Shown here one piece after another: positions 4,550 through 7,399 of a DNA stretch of 7,399 nucleotides. The translations under genes were made by a program, and so were the position numbers. Each line of letters begins with the position of its first letter. The stretch's first letter is position 1. Under the pieces are notes generated by a model that saw only the letters and a list, made by a program, of their open reading frames with translations, was not told where the DNA came from and did not search any database. The stretch comes from an uncultured Eubacterium sp. (GTDB taxonomy: Bacteria > Bacillota > Clostridia > Lachnospirales > CAG-274): the NCBI GenBank assembly GCA_900543365.1, contig UQRG01000069.1:1-7399 (forward strand), given 5' to 3'.

Positions 4550-5509
4550 ATGAATATTAGCGGTGGTGGCATCAAGATTTTTGGTTGCAACGGTAATCAT
4601 ATTTTAGCCGAAAAAATTGCCTCAGAATTAGGACTTTCTCTTAGTAAGTGCGAAGTTAGCAAATTCAGCGATGGCGAAATCAGTGTTAGAATTAACGAAA
4701 CTGTAAGAGGTAACGATATTTTTATTGTTCAGCCTACTAGTAGTCCTGTTAATGACAACTTAATGGAGCTTCTTATTACAATTGACGCAGTTAAGAGAGC
4801 TTCTGCCGGCAGAATTAACGCTGTTATCCCTTATTATGGTTATGCTCGTCAAGATAGAAAGGCTAAAGCTAGAGACCCAATCTCAGCTAAACTTGTAGCT
4901 GACCTTATTACAAGTGCTGGTGCAGACAGAGTTATTACTATGGATTTACATTGTGCCCAGATTCAGGGTTTCTTTAATATCCCGGTTGACCATTTAGTTG
5001 GTATGCCTTTACTTTCTAAGTATTATGGTGAAAAGTTTGGTTATGGTAATGAGGATATTGTTGCTGTATCTCCAGACTTAGGTTCTGTTACTAGAACAAG
5101 AGCATTTGCTGAACAGCTTGATGTACCTATTGCTATTGTTGATAAAAGAAGACCAAAGCCTAATGTTTCTGAAATTATGAATATTATTGGTGATTTTAAG
5201 GACAAGACTGTTATTCTCTATGATGATATGATTGATACTGCTGGTACTATTACTAATGCAGCTAATGCTATTATTGATAGAGGTGCTAAGAAAGTTTATG
5301 CTTGTTGTACTCACGGCGTACTTTCAGGTGCAGCTATTGAGAGAATTCAAAACAGTAAAATTGAGGAATTACTCGTACTTGACACTGTTCCTCTTACTGC
5401 TGAAAAGGCTATCCCTAAAATTAAGCAGAAGTCTGTTGCTAAGGTATTCGCTGACGCTATTTATAGAATTCACGAAGGTTTACCTGTTTCAAGAATATTT
5501 GAATACTAA
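4550..5509 (+). CDS. prs: Ribose-phosphate pyrophosphokinase (PRPP synthetase)
   Basis: Prs transfers pyrophosphate from ATP to ribose 5-phosphate in the cytosol, making PRPP for purine, pyrimidine, NAD, His and Trp synthesis and for base salvage. The 319-residue length matches class I bacterial enzymes. Visible hallmarks are the N-terminal FSDGEISVRINETVRG (39-54), the catalytic flexible loop YYGYARQDRK (95-104), the metal/ATP-binding D132-L-H134 segment, IVDKRRPKPN (196-205), and the PRPP-binding loop DDMIDTAGT (225-233), followed by ACCTHGVLSG (251-260). At 174-183 the usual SPDxGG stretch reads SPDLGS, a mild variation. ATG 4550 is preceded by AGGAGG (4536-4541) at eight bases. The gene stands alone behind a perfect promoter and ends at a strong shared terminator, so it is probably monocistronic. 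Identification is secure. Confidence 0.98.
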   Translation: MNISGGGIKIFGCNGNHILAEKIASELGLSLSKCEVSKFSDGEISVRINETVRGNDIFIVQPTSSPVNDNLMELLITIDAVKRASAGRINAVIPYYGYARQDRKAKARDPISAKLVADLITSAGADRVITMDLHCAQIQGFFNIPVDHLVGMPLLSKYYGEKFGYGNEDIVAVSPDLGSVTRTRAFAEQLDVPIAIVDKRRPKPNVSEIMNIIGDFKDKTVILYDDMIDTAGTITNAANAIIDRGAKKVYACCTHGVLSGAAIERIQNSKIEELLVLDTVPLTAEKAIPKIKQKSVAKVFADAIYRIHEGLPVSRIFEY

Positions 5510-5515
5510 TATATT

Positions 5516-5545
5516 TTTAAAAGGGTGCTTTAGCACCCTTTTAAA
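5516..5545. terminator. Bidirectional terminator shared by prs and ade
   Basis: A perfect 13-pair stem, TTTAAAAGGGTGC (5516-5528) with GCACCCTTTTAAA (5533-5545), has a TTTA loop. The GC core is flanked by A and T runs on both sides, so it can end transcripts from either strand. It starts seven bases after the prs stop and directly abuts the ade stop codon (5546-5548). Confidence 0.92.
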
Positions 5546-7195
5546 TTACACAAATTTAAACTCATCAACATTGAATACTCCCCTATCCCCCAATTTAAAA
5601 TGAGGAATAACAAGAAGTGAAATAAATCCAAGTATCATAAGAGTTTCGTTACTACCCTTTGGAGAAAGTAACTTAGCAATTTCTACAATATTATTATGCT
5701 CCTTAACTACATCATCAATAGACTTATCTGACATAATACCACCAACCGGCAACTCCATTTTTGCTACAACAACATTATCCTTAACTATAGCTATACCACC
5801 TTGTGTACCAAGTGCATTAACCGCTATAGCCATATTTTTACTATCACTTCCTATAACACTTATGTTGTGAGAATCGTGACCTATGGTCTGAGCTATTGCA
5901 CCATTAGTTATATCAAGTCCTTTAACAAAACACTTGCCAATATTTCCAGTTTTATTATGTCGTTCAATATTAGCACAAATCGAAAGTCCTGCTGAACTGT
6001 CACAATAAACACCATCTGTTATAAGACTGCCTTCATTAAGAGCAATAACTATATCATTTTTATTGAAATTAATATTCAAATCCTCAGGCTTAATTTCATC
6101 TATATTAACAGTATTACTTACAGTAGAAATATCAGACTTTGGAACAGTAAACAATGCCTTGCCATTTTCTGCAACAAGGACACCTTTTTTATAAACCTTT
6201 TCAATTTGCCTACTGTTTATATCTCTTGTTACAACAATATCTGCATCAAAACCACAAGCAATAGCACCTTTTCTGCCCAAATTGTAACTAACACAAGAAT
6301 TATAGCAAGCCATAGTATAAACATCAATAGGTTCATAACCAAGTTTAATAGCCTTGTCTATACAATGGGATATTGTACCCTCTTTTACTACCTCTGCCGG
6401 GTGTTTATCATCAGTACAAAAAGCAAAATGACGCAAATTATAAGGTGTAACAGCTTTCATAAGCTCCTCTAAATTTTTAGCCCCTGTTCCCTCTCTAACA
6501 AATATATCAAATCCACAACTTATTTTATCTATTGCCTCCTGTGCTGTACTACATTCGTGGTCATTTCTAATACCTCCACAAGCATAAGCATTAAGCTCCT
6601 TATCCTTAAGCATAGGTCCGTGACCGTCAATATAATTGGCAGATTCCAACTTTTTAATAACATCTGGAACACAAGCTGTAACTCCCGGATAATTCATCAT
6701 TTCTCCTAGACCTAAAAAATTATATTTATTAATAAGCTCTTTAGTCTTGTCCCCATCAATAACACAACCACTATGGTCAAAGGGTGTTGCCGGCACACAG
6801 GACGGCAACATATAATGAACTTCTAAAGGCGTATTTTTACTATCATTAATCATAAAGGCAAGACCTTCTTCACCTTTAACATTGGCTATTTCGTGAGGGT
6901 CAGCTATTATAGTAGTTACACCCTTTGGTATAACAGCCATTGCATATTGTGAAGGCGTTACCATAGCTGACTCAATATGTATGTGGCTATCTACAAAACC
7001 TGGTGCAATGTATGCACCTTTCACATCAACTTCATTTATTCCCTCGTAGTCACCAATACCAAGAATAATGCCATCCTTTATAGCTACATTACCTTCAACT
7101 ATTTTGTGACCAAGTATGTCTATTATTTTACCATTTTTTAAAATCAAATCAGCTTTTTCATCACCTAAGGCTGATTTTATAATATTATTTAACAT
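5546..7195 (-). CDS. ade: Adenine deaminase
   Basis: Ade hydrolyses adenine to hypoxanthine and ammonia in purine salvage and belongs to the metal-dependent amidohydrolase superfamily. With the start at 7195 it is 549 residues, slightly shorter than Bacillus Ade. Expected elements are all present: PGFVDSHIHIES (65-76) with the HxH metal ligands H71 and H73, ADPHEIANV (98-106), YMLPSCVPATPFDHSG (128-143), GLGEMMN (162-168) with E165, DGHGP (190-194), NDHE (211-214) and FCTDDKHP (259-266). The C-terminal half (LPVGGIMS and a VIPHFKLGDRGVFNV-type ending) is also typical. I chose ATG 7195 because GGAGG (7202-7206) stands six bases before it and the protein then begins MLNNIIKSALG as in the family. 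An in-frame ATG at 7234 would overlap the upstream gene and lacks a good ribosome binding site. It is probably co-transcribed with the threonine aldolase gene 23 bp upstream. Confidence 0.96.
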   Translation of the reverse strand: MLNNIIKSALGDEKADLILKNGKIIDILGHKIVEGNVAIKDGIILGIGDYEGINEVDVKGAYIAPGFVDSHIHIESAMVTPSQYAMAVIPKGVTTIIADPHEIANVKGEEGLAFMINDSKNTPLEVHYMLPSCVPATPFDHSGCVIDGDKTKELINKYNFLGLGEMMNYPGVTACVPDVIKKLESANYIDGHGPMLKDKELNAYACGGIRNDHECSTAQEAIDKISCGFDIFVREGTGAKNLEELMKAVTPYNLRHFAFCTDDKHPAEVVKEGTISHCIDKAIKLGYEPIDVYTMACYNSCVSYNLGRKGAIACGFDADIVVTRDINSRQIEKVYKKGVLVAENGKALFTVPKSDISTVSNTVNIDEIKPEDLNINFNKNDIVIALNEGSLITDGVYCDSSAGLSICANIERHNKTGNIGKCFVKGLDITNGAIAQTIGHDSHNISVIGSDSKNMAIAVNALGTQGGIAIVKDNVVVAKMELPVGGIMSDKSIDDVVKEHNNIVEIAKLLSPKGSNETLMILGFISLLVIPHFKLGDRGVFNVDEFKFV

Positions 7196-7218
7196 AACTT
7201 TCCTCCGTAAATATTTTA

Positions 7219-7399
7219 TTACAACAACTGGCAAAGTTTTTCTGTATCTTCATCAGATGTTGCCCAACTAGTTGCAAACCTTACAACAGTTGAATTGTCA
7301 TCATATTTTTCCCAAAAACTAAATGAAATATTTTTACTAAGTTCATTGAGTTTATTATTATTAAGTATAACAAAAATTTGATTAGTTGGTGAGTCAATA
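7219..7399 (-). CDS. ltaE: Threonine aldolase, low-specificity type (C-terminal part only)
   Basis: The last 59 codons of a minus-strand gene are present; the rest lies beyond the right edge. The readable protein starts IDSPTNQIFVILNN and ends with RFATSWATSDEDTEKLCQLL. The SPTNQIF segment, a FWEKYD patch and the RFxTSWAT-S-x-ED ending are characteristic of the C-terminus of PLP-dependent low-specificity L-threonine aldolases (beta-eliminating lyase fold), which cleave threonine or allo-threonine to glycine and acetaldehyde. The PLP lysine and most of the enzyme are outside the window, so activity cannot be judged. The stop codon (7219-7221) is 23 bases before the ade start, and the ade ribosome binding site falls in this gap, so an operon is likely. 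The symbol is assigned by family resemblance. Confidence 0.82.
   Translation of the reverse strand, partial: IDSPTNQIFVILNNNKLNELSKNISFSFWEKYDDNSTVVRFATSWATSDEDTEKLCQLL

Noticed and set aside
5232..5603. Leu-rich plus-strand frame overlapping the prs end and the terminator
   Set aside because: It is a shifted frame within prs that runs through the terminator hairpin into the antisense of ade; no ribosome binding site or family likeness.
5801..6472. Two plus-strand frames (5801-5995, 6206-6472) antisense to ade
   Set aside because: Both lie opposite well-conserved ade coding sequence, and their composition is that of a complementary strand.
7196..7234. Earlier in-frame start for ade at 7234
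   Set aside because: It would add 13 residues foreign to the family, overlap the threonine aldolase coding end, and ignore the good GGAGG placed six bases before ATG 7195.

Overview
The window is AT-rich, with strong AGGAGG-type ribosome binding sites, near-consensus sigma-A promoters, rho-independent terminators and tRNA genes without an encoded CCA. It also has SLH, dockerin-like and Thr/Glu/Ala linker proteins. Together these point to a low-GC Gram-positive anaerobe of the Clostridia type. This placement is inferred from style and gene families; no species is claimed.

Left part (1-842): a small membrane PAP2-family phosphatase is followed by a tRNA-Trp/tRNA-Gly pair. The pair has its own promoter overlapping the 3' end of the phosphatase gene and ends at a clear intrinsic terminator. 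An 18-bp perfect palindrome covers the -35 region of the phosphatase promoter.

Middle part (843-4549): two co-oriented genes encode exported, surface-type proteins. The first (578 aa) has a signal peptide, an N-terminal dockerin-like EF-hand segment, a large unrecognised region, a TTEA-repeat linker and a C-terminal beta-rich domain. The second (399 aa) has a signal peptide, three SLH wall-anchoring repeats, a Thr/Gly/Ser-rich linker with GGSS and TTEA repeats, and an unrecognised C-terminal domain of about 100 residues. Between them lie two overlapping, mutually exclusive hairpins, one terminator-like and one that would cover the ribosome binding site of the second gene. A 528-bp gene-free stretch follows, with several inverted repeats and the prs promoter.

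Right part (4550-7399): prs (PRPP synthetase) on the plus strand converges on ade (adenine deaminase) on the minus strand, and both stop at one shared bidirectional terminator. ade lies 23 bp downstream of the 3' end of a threonine-aldolase-type gene that runs off the window; the two are probably co-transcribed. prs and ade both belong to purine and nucleotide metabolism: Prs makes PRPP and Ade deaminates adenine to hypoxanthine, which can be salvaged using PRPP. They are nevertheless transcribed from opposite sides.

The most interesting material is the pair of surface proteins, with their shared linker style and unassigned domains, plus the RNA-structure candidates around them. The metabolic and tRNA genes look ordinary.
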